Part shown: in pieces, positions 10,745 through 21,634 of the stretch
Position numbering within the stretch: position 1 is the stretch's first letter
Layout: every line of letters begins with the position of its first letter
Assembly (NCBI GenBank): GCA_032718475.1
Contig: JAUCBJ010006772.1
Coordinates: 1-34,683 of the forward strand
Length of the DNA: 34,683 nucleotides
Direction of reading: 5' to 3'
DNA from: Nemertoderma westbladi
Lineage: Eukaryota; Xenacoelomorpha; Nemertodermatida; Nemertodermatidae
Translations under genes and position numbers: made by a program
Notes under the pieces: model-generated
What the model saw: only the letters and a program-made list of their open reading frames with translations
Told to the model about the DNA's origin: nothing
The model's database searches: none

Positions 10745-10792
10745 TAAACGAAACGAACCAAACGAAACGAAACGAAACCGAAACGAAACGTG
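10745..10792. repeat. (AAACG)n-like microsatellite
   Basis: About nine imperfect copies of AAACG/AAACC over 48 bp. Confidence 0.8.
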
Positions 10793-10799
10793 TTAAATT

Positions 10800-11012
10800 G
10801 TGGCACCATGTACGAGCTGTTCCTTAAATGAGTCATGTCAATACAACAACCCGCTCTCGGAAACCCAGAATCGGTCCCATTATCACAGCCCACCGTGTTC
10901 GGCCAGAGACAGTTGCCACATCACACCAGCCAAACCCGTTACCCAATGCCACAATGGTAAAAAGACTCAAGACTCATGTTACAATGGCATGATAATGATA
11001 TGTCACCGTTGA
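10800..11012 (+). CDS. Small cysteine-rich open frame, unknown
   Basis: A 70-codon frame rich in cysteine (8 Cys), histidine, serine and proline lies between the two host exons. An upstream in-frame TAA borders it closely and there is no convincing acceptor, donor or signal peptide. Cysteine spacing does not match EGF or TSP1. It could be a chance frame or a remnant exon; no function can be assigned. Confidence 0.15.
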   Translation: MAPCTSCSLNESCQYNNPLSETQNRSHYHSPPCSARDSCHITPAKPVTQCHNGKKTQDSCYNGMIMICHR

Positions 11013-11402
11013 ACCATGTTCTGGTGTTTCAGAAATTCATTTTTGACTGTATGCAGCTGTAGGACTACAGTACAGTATACATAGGCCCCTACACTATATT
11101 ACTTGTGACGCTATCACAATAGAGCAATAGAGGCACTTAACAGTATTGCAAGTAAGGGACGGATACCTCTTAGCTTAGCTTACATAATATACATACCGGT
11201 ACTGTAGCTTAAGTTTGGGGACTGTCAGTGATATAACTTTCAGTTTCATATTATGTACCGTTGCACCATAGGTTGTAGGTCTAGGTAGGCTTCTACTTTT
11301 GCAATTTCGTTTCTCTCAAGTTCAGTATCCGGGACCCTGACCTGAACAGTGAAGATTAATGTAGATATATAATGTAGATTAATACCGCATTATTTTTTGT
11401 AG

Positions 11403-11513
11403 ATCCATGTTGTGGAATTGACTGTGGGTTTGGAGAATGTATCACAAACGGAGATACTTCATACACATGTAAATGTCAACCCGGAACTGATCTAAAAGAT
11501 GGATTTTGTGAAA
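11403..11513 (+). CDS. Host-gene exon encoding an EGF-like domain
   Basis: A 111-bp exon bounded by acceptor TTTTTTGTAG (AG at 11401-11402) and donor GTAAGA at 11514. It is phase 1-1 and encodes 36 complete residues. Cysteines run CC-x3-C-x4-C-x9-C-x-C-x10-C, the EGF pattern, with C-K-C-QPG as the usual fifth-cysteine and glycine turn. No long open frame flags it because stops lie just outside in the introns. It follows the TSP1 exon on the same strand, with the same phase and after a 1.4-kb intron. The two therefore probably belong to one gene for a secreted or membrane mosaic protein. No further exon was recognised downstream in the window; the next would lie beyond the large repeat block, or the gene ends in undetected sequence. 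Confidence 0.85.
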
Positions 11514-11991
11514 GTAAGATACAAAAATTCCAGAATAATAAGCTAGAAAACCCTTACCTATTTATCCAAGTAATTTAATTAATATTTTATTAGGCTAGGG
11601 TTCTTCCCAAAATTTTTACAGATAAAAAAGGCAATTCCGTCACACAAAACAGAAGACACCACTCACCTCAATAACTACTGTCCTATATATCTACCTCCCA
11701 TTTTGGAAAAAAAAATTAATAATAAACAACAAACAACTCTTTTCGTATTTCGCTTTATTTAATATTTTCTCAAATTCTCAACGGGGCAGGCTTGAGGCCA
11801 AATAAATCCTAGTGTTTTTTTTACTAGCTAGCATTTTCTTGAAATTATAAAAAACTTTGTGAAAACATTGATATTTCAGAATTAGGCCTAAACTGTTGCA
11901 GATTATCTTAATTACCAAAAATATTGATGATATTATAACAATTCCTGAATGAGATCCATCAGCTATTATCTAGGATAATAATTTAGGCTTG
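11514..11991. other. Non-coding flank or intron before the large TTAA element
   Basis: AT-rich. It holds one arm (11811-11844) of an inverted repeat whose partner lies at 21798-21830, outside the far end of the large TTAA element. Nothing else was recognised. Confidence 0.5.
11811..11844. repeat. Left arm of an inverted repeat flanking the large TTAA element
   Basis: GTGTTTTTTTTACTAGCTAG followed by CATTTTC matches the reverse complement of 21798-21830 (CTAGCTAGTAAAAAAACAC) with a few differences. Both arms lie outside the TTAA boundaries, about 150-170 bp from them. Confidence 0.6.
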
Positions 11992-12126
11992 TTAACCTTC
12001 TATTTCCCAACCCTCCTTAAATCTGAGAAAATTTGTTGAAATTTTCGAAAGGGTTTCAAATCGTGTCAACTTAAACTTTGCAAAAAAAAATTTCATTGCA
12101 CCTGTTAGTTTTCACAAAAAAGACCT

Positions 12127-12439
12127 GTTCCCATTTGGGAACACTGGCACCACATCAAATCCAATATATTTTATAAAATTACAAAAATAAAAAGTAGTGT
12201 CTCAAAACATTAAAAACCACAAACAGACTCCATTTTTATAGACTTTTACACAATTTTATTAGTCTAGGGGCCGTCATTAAGGTCCCATTTGGGAACACTG
12301 GTGATCATTTTTGTTGGATTTGAATTAGTAAACGATGGTGACGGATTTTGTCTGATTTGATTTAGTAAACTACTTAGGGGGATGCTTTGGATAAAATTAT
12401 ATTAAACTAATAATCACCAGGTCAGTCCCATTTGTGAAC
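12127..12439. repeat. Left palindromes near the end of element 4 (three copies)
   Basis: Copies are at 12127-12142 (perfect, GTTCCCATTTGGGAAC), 12281-12296 and 12424-12439 (one or two changes each). Each is followed by ACTGG or ACTGT. Spacings are 154 and 143 bp. The last copy abuts the first satellite unit. Confidence 0.8.
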
Positions 12440-12440
12440 A

Positions 12441-14945
12441 CTGTGCTCCTTTAGATCTATTCTCGTATCCTGAACCGAGCCAACATGCCCTACTGAGCTC
12501 CATTATATATATTTACGAGTCCTGAGCCAAACCAACATGCCCTACTGCGCTCCAATAGATCTATTCTCACACCCTGAACCGAGCCAACATACTACTACCT
12601 ACTACATTCCATTAGATCTATTCTCGCGTCCCGACCCGAGCCAACACGCCCTACTGCGTTCCATTAGATCTATTCTCGCGTCCCGACCCGAGCCAACACG
12701 CCCTACTGCATTCCATTAGATCTATTCTCGCGTCCCGACCCGAGCCAACACGCCCTACTGCGTTCCATTAGATCTATTCTCGCGTCCCGACCCGAGCCAA
12801 CACGCCCTACTGCGTTCCATTAGATATATTCTCGCGTCCCGACCCGAGCCAACACGCCCTACTGCGTTCCATTAGATCTATTCTCGCGTCCCGACCCGAG
12901 CCAACACGCCCTACTACATTCCATTAGATCTATTCTCGCGTCCCGACCCGAGCCAACACGCCCTACTGCGTTCCATTAGATCTATTCTCGCGTCCCGACC
13001 CGAGCCAACACGCCCTACTGCATTCCATTAGATCTATTCTCGCGTCCCGACCCGAGCCAACACGCCCTACTGCGTTCCATTAGATCTATTCTCGCGTCCC
13101 GACCCGAGCCAACACGCCCTACTGCGCTCCATTAGATCTATTCTCGCGTCCCGACCCGAACCAACACGCCCTACTGCGTTCCATTAGATATATTCTCGCG
13201 TCCCGACCCGAGCCAACACGCCCTACTGAGCTCCATTAAATATATTCTAGCGTCCCGAACCGAGCCAACATGCCCTACTGCGTTCCATTAGATCTATTCT
13301 CGCGTCCCGATCCGAGCCAACACGCCCTACTGCGCTCCATTAGATCTATTCTCGCGTCCCGACCCGAGCCAACACGCCCTACTGCGCTCCATTAGATCTA
13401 TTCTCGCGTCCCCCGACCCGAGCCAACACGCCCTACTGCGTTCCATTAGATATATTCTCGCGTCCCGACCCGAGCCAACACGCCCTACTGAGCTCCATTA
13501 AATATATTCTAGCGTCCCGAACCGAGCCAACATGCCCTACTGCGTTCCATTAGATCTATTCTCGCGTCCCGATCCGAGCCAACACGCCCTACTGCGCTCC
13601 ATTAGATCTATTCTCGCGTCCCGACCCGAGCCAACACGCCCTACTGCGCTCCATTAGATCTATTCTCGCGTCCCGACCCGAGCCAACACGCCCTACTGCG
13701 TTCCATTAGATATATTCTCGCGTCCCGACCCGAGCCAACACGCCCTACTGAGCTCCATTAAATATATTCTAGCGTCCCAAACCGAGCCAACATGCCCTAC
13801 TGCGTTCCATTAGATCTATTCTCGCATCCCGACCCGAGCCAACACGCCCTACTGCGCTCCATTAGATCTATTCTCGCGTCCCGACCCGAGCCAACACGCC
13901 CTACTGCGTTCCATTAGATATATTCTCGCGTCCCGACCCGAGCCAACACGCCCTACTGAGCTCCATTAAATATATTCTAGCGTCCCGAACCGAGCCAACA
14001 TGCCCTACTGCGTTCCATTAGATCTATTCTCGCGTCCCGATCCGAGCCAACACGCCCTACTGCGCTCCATTAGATCTATTCTCGCGTCCCGACCCGAGCC
14101 AACACGTCCTACTGAGCTCCATTATATATATTTACGAGTCCTGAGCCAAACCAACATGCCCTACTGCGCTCCAATAGATCTATTCTCACACCCTGAACCG
14201 AGCCAACATGCCCTACTACATTCCATTAGATCTATTCTCGCGTCCCGACCCGAGCCAACACGCCCTACTGCGTTCCATTAGATCTATTCTCGCGTCCCGA
14301 CCCGAGCCAACACGCCCTACTGCATTCCATTAGATCTATTCTCGCGTCCCGACCCGAGCCAACACGCCCTACTGCGTTCCATTAGATCTATTCTCGCGTC
14401 CCGACCCGAGCCAACACGCCCTACTGCGTTCCATTAGATATATTCTCGCGTCCCGACCCGAGCCAACACGCCCTACTGAGCTCCATTAAATATATTCTAG
14501 CGTCCCGAACCGAGCCAACATGCCCTACTGCGTTCCATTAGATCTATTCTCGCGTCCCAATCCGAGCCAACACGCCCTACTGCGCTCCATTAGATCTATT
14601 CTCGCGTCCCGACCCGAGCCAACATGCCCTACTGAGCTCCATTAGATATATTTTCGAGTCCTGAGTCAAACCAACATGCTCTACTGCGCTCCATTAGATC
14701 TATTCTCGCGTCCTGAGCCGAACCAACATGCCCTACTGAGCCCCATTATATATATTTTCGAGTCCTGAGCCAAACCAACATGCCCTACTGCGCTCCAATA
14801 GATATATTCTCACATCCTGAACCGAGCCAACATGCCCTACTGCATTCCATTAGATCTATTCTCGCGTCCCGACCCGAGCCAACACGCCCTACTGCGTTCC
14901 ATTAGATCTATTCTCGCGTCCCGACCCGAGCCAACACGCCCTACT
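12441..14945. repeat. 52-bp satellite, left block (about 48 units)
   Basis: The unit is 52 bp with landmark CCATTAGATCTATTCTCGCG followed by TCCCGACCCGAGCCAACACG, and it contains a BglII-type AGATCT in most copies. It is GC-richer than the host DNA. Variant units (CTCCATTAAATATATTCTAG) recur at 13228, 13490, 13750, 13958 and 14478. Those spacings are about five, five, four and ten units, which indicates higher-order duplication of about 260 bp. A distinctive block near 12501 (CATTATATATATTTACGAG) reappears at 14120. Open frames here (for example 12537-12719, 14000-14281, 14832-15044) are repeat artefacts, because 52 is not a multiple of three. Confidence 0.95.
14920..14945. repeat. Left copy of the 26-bp LINE target duplication
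   Basis: Identical to 18695-18720. It runs from CCCGACCCGAGCC to GCCCTACT within a satellite unit. Removing the LINE and one copy restores the 52-bp phase exactly. Confidence 0.6.
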
Positions 14946-14982
14946 ACTACTAGGATCGGCATGCTGCATTGCAGCTGCATTT

Positions 14983-17944
14983 TTAAGAATGCTGTGCCGG
15001 CTTGTCAACAAAATTGCACCGCCACAACTCCCTATCACCCATGACATTTGCTAGATCATCCGCATCTTTAAGGCCAGTGTCCTTTAAGATGCGTCTCAAG
15101 AAAGTCATGGGCTGTCCACCATGCTTATTCACTCCATGAGGCTGCCAAAGTACACGATTATGCACTGGCTGGTCCTCACAGCGAAAGAAATGTCCTGCAA
15201 AGCGGAGGCGATTATGTTCTAGTGTCAAGCTTGGGGGAACCAATGAGACACCTCCAATGTTATATAGTGTCTGGTTGGAGATGTGTGCATTGTACTTGAC
15301 ACAATGTACCCGGCGTAGCATTCTTGTGAATGTGCCATCCAGAGATTTGGTGTCCTCAGCAGTTAGAGCCCAGCATGGACTCCCGTAGAGGAGTACTGGA
15401 ACCCACTGCTGCTCTAAATAATCGGACCTTAAGTTTCCGATTAATTCTAGGTGACTTCCAAATCCTGGAAAGCCTATTCAAGGCTGCCCATGCCTTTCCC
15501 TTACGTATTCGAAGGTCCTCACCTGACTTCCGGATCCATGATCCCAGGTAACAGAAGTCGTCCACATGCTCAAGCATACCATCCTTTGAGCTTATGCTCA
15601 TCCGATCAGAGACTTGCTGAGGACTTTCAAAGTTAACTGTCAGAATTTTGGTCTTTCTGGAGTTAATAAAAAGACCAACACTAGAAGCAGCATGTTCTAA
15701 TGAGCTGAGGAGCCGCTGGGCTCCCTCTAATGATTCTGAGAGTACTCCTAAGTCATCAGCAAAGTCTAGATCAGTTAGGTACTTGGCAGGATTTCCTCGA
15801 CTTCTAGAGCCAGTAGGTGGAGTTATCATCACCCCATCATCATTATGATGATCTAAGGACATGCGTAGAACATAGTCAACCACAATAATGAACAAGAATG
15901 GTGCAAGTGTGTCTCCTTGGAGGACGCCCCATAACACTTCAAATGGTTCTGTGTCACCGTCAACAGTAGACACAAATGTTGTCGAACCATCGTATACTGA
16001 TCTGATTGCTGCAATAATTTCATCAGGAATCCCATATAATGAAAGTATGCTGAACATACGTGAGCGAGAGACTGAATCAAAGGCCTTGAAGAAGTCAACA
16101 AAGATAACAGCCAGATGCCTGTCTTTCTTTTTTGATAACTCTTCAATTATCCTTCTAAGTGCCAAAATGGGCTCCATGGTCCCACGACCTTTACGGAACC
16201 CATTCTGATTTCCACGGAGCAGTCTCTCAATGGGATCCCTGATGCGATTTAATAGAATTCTATTGTATAGTTTTGCAGCAATCGAGATCAATGAGATTCC
16301 CCGAAAAGAACCATAGAGTGTTAGGTTGCCCTTCTTGGGAACTGGCACCAACTTATTTGTTTTCATTTCTTGTGGGACTCGTGTTGTACGGTACATGTCT
16401 ACTATGATGGGATAGATGAGCTTTAAACACTCAGGTATTTTAAAGACCTCAGGGGGAACACCATCTACTCCACTGGCACGATTGGTCTTAATGCTCTTTG
16501 CAGCAGCCTTCACTTCTGCAAAGGAGATATCGCCAATGGGAATATCTGGGAGTACAGACTCAGACACTTTTACTTCTATAAAGTTATCAGGCAATACCCT
16601 GTCATTATTGAGGAGCTTTTCAAAGTGGGCTTTCCAACCATTGAGGCGATCGGCTGGTGATTCAGCCTTAACCTTGGTGGTTGGTTGGCTTTTCCGCCCA
16701 GTAAGCAGATTGATCGATTTCCATGCCTGGGATGATTGCCTGCTGTCGTCAGCATCATTGATGGCATCAACCTGTTGGTTTATTAGCTCCTGTAGATTAA
16801 CAGAGTACTGCCTGTTCAGGGACCTAGATGCAGCTTTAACTGCATTCTTGGCCGCTGTAGTCTGTTTGAGTCGGGACTCTTTCTGCGCCTTATGAAGGTC
16901 ATTTCGGCACTTCTGAATTTTGTTGTCAGTCCAGGGGGCCCTTTTCCTGTTTCGAGGGTATACAGGAACTGTTTCTGCAGCTGCTAACTTAACTGCTTCT
17001 GTAAAGGCAGTATAGCCCTCACAGTGATCTGCCGCCTCAGAGGCAAGAGCCTCATACCTGTTGCTCGGCTGTAGTGTGAAGCTGGATCTCACACTTGGCT
17101 GTTGCAACAGAGAGGACCAGTCATGCCGTGGCAAGGCAGATTTCGTTGTTCTGCTAGCACGCAGACTAAGTCTTACCTTGGCCACAATAAGGCGATGATC
17201 ACTGGAGAAGGGTCGAAGTGTAAATGCATTACAGTCTTGTATAGAGCTCCTGTATTTCCTACGAAACAGAATATGGTCTATCTGGGACTTGTGACCACTG
17301 GGTCCACTATGAGTCCATAGCTTTCCAGTTCGCTTCTTGAACTGGGTTCCAGCCGAAAACAATCCATTTCCAGAGATAAAATCCTGAAGATGGACAGAAT
17401 TTCGGTTAACACTATTGCTATAGACCCAGGGCGATGTAGGTGATTGATGCAGACTTGCATTAAAGTCTCCCAGGAATGTTAAGAATGCATGCTGATCCAC
17501 TCCATCAGTTGCTGCTTGTAGATTGTGGTAGAAATTTTCCACCTCCTCTACAGGGGCAACACTAGTTGGAGAGTAGCACACAATCAGAACCACCTTAGGA
17601 AACTTCTTAGCCAGTCTTCCAGAACATGAGAAGTGGCAACGGATGATGCGGTTAGAGATTTGGTCTATTTTGTCCAATGCTGCATGTACAGTTGGATTCA
17701 TCAATAGACCAATTCCACCATTGCCACTATCATCTGCTGACGCGAGGGCGAGTCGCCAACCGCCCCCCATGTCCTTAATCAGAACCTCATCAGTGTGTCC
17801 AGTCTGCATTCGGTGCTCTTGAACACCCACTGCGCTAAGAGAAAGCTTATCTGCCAAGGCAGTCAGCTCACCTTGTCGCATTGGGGACCCGAGTGTTAGG
17901 GTGTTTACTGAGGCTAGTCTAGTGACTTGCCTCAGATTCACCAA
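14983..17944 (-). pseudogene. LINE pol: endonuclease plus reverse transcriptase, one frameshift
   Basis: The first frame (17944-15356, 862 codons) carries an apurinic-type endonuclease. Its expected residues are present: QEHR (E43), GDFNA (D160, N162), QIDHI (D223) and SDH (D249, H250). Reverse transcriptase follows at about residues 525-760, with GSFRGIS, D617 in FVDFFKAFD, GVLQGD, and FADD at 728-731. A tyrosine usually precedes ADD; here it is phenylalanine, which is tolerated in many LINEs. Near 15396-15405 the frame shifts. The conserved post-RT block (LLYGS, CW) and the RLRFAGH and DTGL motifs continue in another frame to a stop at 14983. Apart from this shift the gene looks whole. The listed start at 17944 is a TTG, and the endonuclease motif begins almost at once, so the true start probably lies upstream or by continuation from the preceding frame. 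Confidence 0.85.
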
Positions 17945-18300
17945 TGGCTTTGTTGGTCGGGGTGGAACATGAGAGTAGCCTCCAACTCCAGAATCCCTCT
18001 CCCCATCACAATCTGGCCTCCTGGTGACCCAGGGTTTGGGCCAGAAAGGTCATCAGGAAAGGGACTCAAAGAATTGTTGGCTGCTCTCTCTCCAGTAGGG
18101 GGTGAGACAGGCAGCCGGTCAGGAGTTAACTGACGCCTGTGAGGCCGATTGTGTCCGGTAATTCCACTGGCCTCTAGTGGCCGGACCTCCGCATTGCTAA
18201 TGTAATCCATAGTGGGGGTTGGGGGGTGCTTTTTTGCCGAGTCAGCTCTCGGGGCAAATACCACACCCTGGTTTGCCATTCCACAGGGTGGGTGTCGCAA
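17938..18300 (-). CDS. Possible LINE ORF1 or N-terminal extension
   Basis: 120 codons, rich in proline, serine and glycine, with no recognised domain. Its stop at 17938-17940 lies inside the start of the endonuclease frame, the kind of overlap seen between LINE ORF1 and ORF2. It could also be the N-terminal part of the polyprotein separated by a second frameshift. Confidence 0.3.
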   Translation of the reverse strand: MRHPPCGMANQGVVFAPRADSAKKHPPTPTMDYISNAEVRPLEASGITGHNRPHRRQLTPDRLPVSPPTGERAANNSLSPFPDDLSGPNPGSPGGQIVMGRGILELEATLMFHPDQQSHW

Positions 18301-18694
18301 TGGAGTCAGATATGAGGCCCATCACCCATATCTACTCTGGCGTGCATGACCCACCATTGGCTGTTGCAGCTCATCTGCTGGGTCATGCCCTGTACCCTTG
18401 CTGCCAGGTGCAGGTCGCAGTGAAGTGCCCTCACAGTGGACATGAGAACACTCTATTCCTAACCAGCCATTGGTAGATCACCATCTGCCTGGTCAGGCCA
18501 TATACCCCTGCAGCCAAGTATATGGGTCCTTAATCCAGGACCAAGGGCGTCCTTATCCCAGAACGAAGGGGGTCCTAGTTACAGGACCAGATTTGCCCTA
18601 GTAAGAGGGTCTATGCAGCTACAGGTGGCACCTCCTTTATGCTGCATGGAGGTGGCAAGTTTTCTTGATCAATGACCTAGAATACCTGACCTGA

Positions 18695-18720
18695 CCCGAC
18701 CCGAGCCAACACGCCCTACT
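18695..18720. repeat. Right copy of the 26-bp LINE target duplication
   Basis: Identical to 14920-14945; the satellite continues from here. Confidence 0.6.
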
Positions 18721-20867
18721 GCGTTCCATTAGATCTATTCTCGCGTCCCGACCCGAGCCAACACGCCCTACTGCGCTCCATTAGATCTATTCTCGCGTCC
18801 CGACCCGAGCCAACATACCCTACTGCGTTCCATTAGATCTATTCTCGGATCCCGAGCCGAGCCAACACGCCCTACTGCATTCCATTAGATATATTTTCGA
18901 GTCTTGAACCGAGCTAACATGTCCTATTGCGCTCCATTAGATCTATTCTCGCGCCCTGAACCAAGCCAACATGCACTACTGAGCTCCATTAGATCTCGTG
19001 TCCTGAGTCGATCCAACACGCCCTACTGCGCTCCATTAGATCTCGCGTCCTGAACCGAGCCAACACGCCCTACTGCGCTCCATTAGATCTCGCGTCCTGA
19101 ACCGAGCCAACACGCCCTACTGCGCTCCATTAGATCTATTCTCGCGTCCCGAACCGATCCAACACGCCCTACTGCGCTCCATTAGATCTATTCTCGCGTC
19201 CCGACCCGAGCCAACACGCCCTACTGCGCTCCATTAGATCTATTCTCGCGTCCCGACCCGAGCCAACATACCCTACTGCGTTCCATTAGATCTATTCTCG
19301 GATCCCGAGCCGAGCCAACACGCCCTACTGCATTCCATTAGATATATTTTCGAGTCTTGAACCGAGCTAACATGTCCTATTGCGCTCCATTAGATCTATT
19401 CTCACGCCCTGAACCAAGCCAACATGCACTACTGAGCTCCATTTAATATATTTTCGAGTCCTGAGCCGAGCCAACACGCCCTACTGAGCTCCATTAGATC
19501 TATTCTCGCGTCCTGAGCCGATCCAACACGCCCTACTGCGTTCCATTAGATCTATTCTCGCGTCCCGACCCAAGCCAACACGCCCTACTGCGCTCCATTA
19601 GATCTATTCTCGCGTCCCGACCCGAGCCAACATACCCTACTGCGTTCCATTAGATCTATTCTCGGATCCCGAGCCGAGCCAACACGCCCTACTGCATTCC
19701 ATTAGATATATTTTCGAGTCTTGAACCGAGCTAACATGTCCTATTGCGCTCCATTAGATCTATTCTCGCGCCCTGAACCAAGCCAACATGCACTACTGAG
19801 CTCCATTTAATATATTTTCGAGTCCTGAGCCGAGCCAACACGCCCTACTGAGCTCCATTAGATCTATTCTCGCGTCCCGACCCGAGCCAACACGCCCTAC
19901 TGCGCTCCATTAGATCTCGCGTCCTGAGCCAAACCAACATGCCCTACTGCGCTCCAATAGATCTATTCTCACACCCTGAACCGAGCCAACATGCCCTATT
20001 ACATTCCATTAGATCTATTCTCGCGTCCCGACCCAAGCCAACACGCCCTACTGCGTTCCATTAGATCTATTTTCGAGTCTTGAACCGTGCTAACATGTCC
20101 TATTGCGCTCCATTAGATCTATTCTCGCGTCCCGACCCGAGCCAACACGCCCTACTGCGCTCCATTAGATCTATTTTCGAGTCTTGAACCGAGCTAACAT
20201 GTCTTATTGCGCTCCATTAGATATATTCTCGCGCCCTGAACCAAGCCAACATGCACTACTGAGCTCCATTTAATATATTTTCGAGTCCTGAGCCGAGCCA
20301 ACACGCCCTACTGAGCTCCATTAAATATATTCTCGCGTCCCGACCCGAGCCAACACGCCCTACTGCGCTCCATTAGATCTATTTTCGAGTCTTGAACCGA
20401 GCTAACATGTCCTATTGCGCTCCATTAGATCTATTCTCGCGCCCTGAACCAAGCCAACATGCACTACTGAGCTCCATTTAATATATTTCCGAGTCCTGAG
20501 CCAAACCAACACGCCCTACTGCGTTCCATTAGATCTATTCTCGCGTCCCGACCCGAGCCAACACGCCCTACTGCGCTCCATTAGATCTATTTTCGAGTCT
20601 TGAACCGAGCTAACATGTCCTATTGCGCTCCATTAGATCTATTCTCGCGCCCTGAACCAAGCCAACATGCACTACTGAGCTCCATTTAATATATTTTCGA
20701 GTCCTGATGCCGAGCCAACACGCCCTACTGAGCTCCATTAAATATATTCTAGTGTCCCGACCCGAGCCAACACACCCTACTGCGCTCCATTAGATCTATT
20801 CTCGCGCCCTGAACCGAGCCAACACGCCCTAACTGCACTCCATTAGACCTATTATCGCGTCCCGACG
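18695..20867. repeat. 52-bp satellite, right block (about 42 units)
   Basis: Same unit as 12441-14945 but dominated by other variants. A multi-unit block with TTTTCGAGTCTTGAACCGAG, then CATGTCCTATTGCG, then CATGCACTACTGAGC recurs at about 18890, 19350, 19710, 20175, 20385 and 20590. Some units near 18985-19095 lack the TATTCT segment and are shorter. The last recognisable unit ends near 20867. Confidence 0.95.
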
Positions 20868-21630
20868 AGCTTATACCTTATACACCCAACTGATATACTG
20901 AAGATCTGGTAAAGTGTTGGCCTAATACGCCTACAGTAACACTTTGGTGCTTACTAATGTTCCCACATGGGACAAAAAATTGCCTAAAAAGTTTATTTTG
21001 TCTATACATATTGCATTCATCCTACCCACATCCATAATCAAACAGTATTTTGTTAAATTTTACTATATTGCTTTAGAGCAGAAATACGTTCCTATATAGT
21101 GTTCCCACATGGGACAATAGCTGGTCTTTTTGATACAGCAGAACACAAATACATATTCGTTATGTAATTTTAAACGATTTTTTAAAGTAACACATCGAGT
21201 ACAATTATTTTCTAATTTTTGATATTCTATTTTCTCACCAATGTTCCGTTCCCAAGTGGGAACATCAATGTTTAAATGGAGTAATGTGGCACAAGATGGT
21301 CATTTTTCTAAATTTTTTTTTTCAAATAATAATGTCATATTATTTAAATATCGAATTTTAATGTCGCCACTGGTTTGGAATGTCAAATTTGTAACGTTTA
21401 TGATCACTATTTTTTGCATGTCCAAAAAATCGGAAAAAATGAGAATAGGCATAATTTGGCATGCCAAATGACCAACGAAGTTTGAAAACACTTGAAGTTG
21501 AAAATAAAAAACAATATTCCACTCTTCCTAAACATATTAGCATTAAAAAAAGTCATATAAGCCTAAATTAATTTACCTCCAGTTGAATTTAAAAAAATGC
21601 TCCCAATTTGGAACACTGGGAGATAGAAGG
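20868..21630. repeat. Right flank of element 4 with four palindromes
   Basis: Copies of GTTCCCA-NN-TGGGA(A)C lie at 20959-20974, 21101-21116, 21248-21263 (perfect 7-bp arms) and, degenerate, 21599-21614. The first three are 142 and 147 bp apart. The last is fused to the terminal repeat that ends at 21630. Short frames at 21241-21543 on both strands show no domain. Confidence 0.75.
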
Positions 21631-21634
21631 TTAA

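Larger units (their letters stand above)
9975..11402 (+). other. Intron between TSP1 and EGF exons
   Basis: Starts GTGAGT and ends TTTTTTGTAG. It is 1428 bp and AT-rich, and includes an (AAACG)n microsatellite and one cysteine-rich open frame. It is an intron if both exons belong to the same gene, which their shared strand, phase and domain type support. Confidence 0.65.
14946..18694 (-). mobile_element. Near full-length LINE inserted in the satellite
   Basis: A 3749-bp non-LTR retrotransposon, antisense to the numbering. Satellite DNA stops at 14945 and resumes at 18695 in phase. The element reads from 18694 down: about 390 bp of leader, a short upstream frame, a long frame with endonuclease then reverse transcriptase, and only about 37 bp of 3' untranslated sequence. 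It ends in a short TAG-type simple repeat (complement of TACTACTAG) directly against the target, which itself reads CTACT. There is no poly(A) tail. Endonuclease plus RT with a simple-repeat tail fits RTE/CR1-type groups; the clade cannot be settled by eye. Confidence 0.85.
11996..21630. mobile_element. 9.6-kb TTAA-flanked element with a satellite core, element 4
   Basis: TTAA lies on both sides (11992-11995 and 21631-21634). The ends are inverted: CCTTCTATTTCCCA on the left, and CCTTCTATCTCCCA as the complement of the right end (13 of 14 match). TTAA duplications with CC-starting ends are a piggyBac-type signature. Inside each end is a zone with near-palindromes of the form GTTCCCA-NN-TGGGAAC, three on the left and four on the right. 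Between them lies a 52-bp satellite interrupted by a LINE. No transposase or other gene of its own is visible. Without the LINE (3.75 kb plus one duplication) the element would be about 5.9 kb. The alternative is that two independent elements happen to bracket a satellite; the matching termini in inverted orientation and the shared palindrome family on both sides argue against that. Confidence 0.65.

Noticed and set aside
12441-20867. Possible CRISPR-like array
   Set aside because: Units are contiguous 52-bp repeats without unique spacers, in DNA with spliced exons and LINEs, so this is a satellite.
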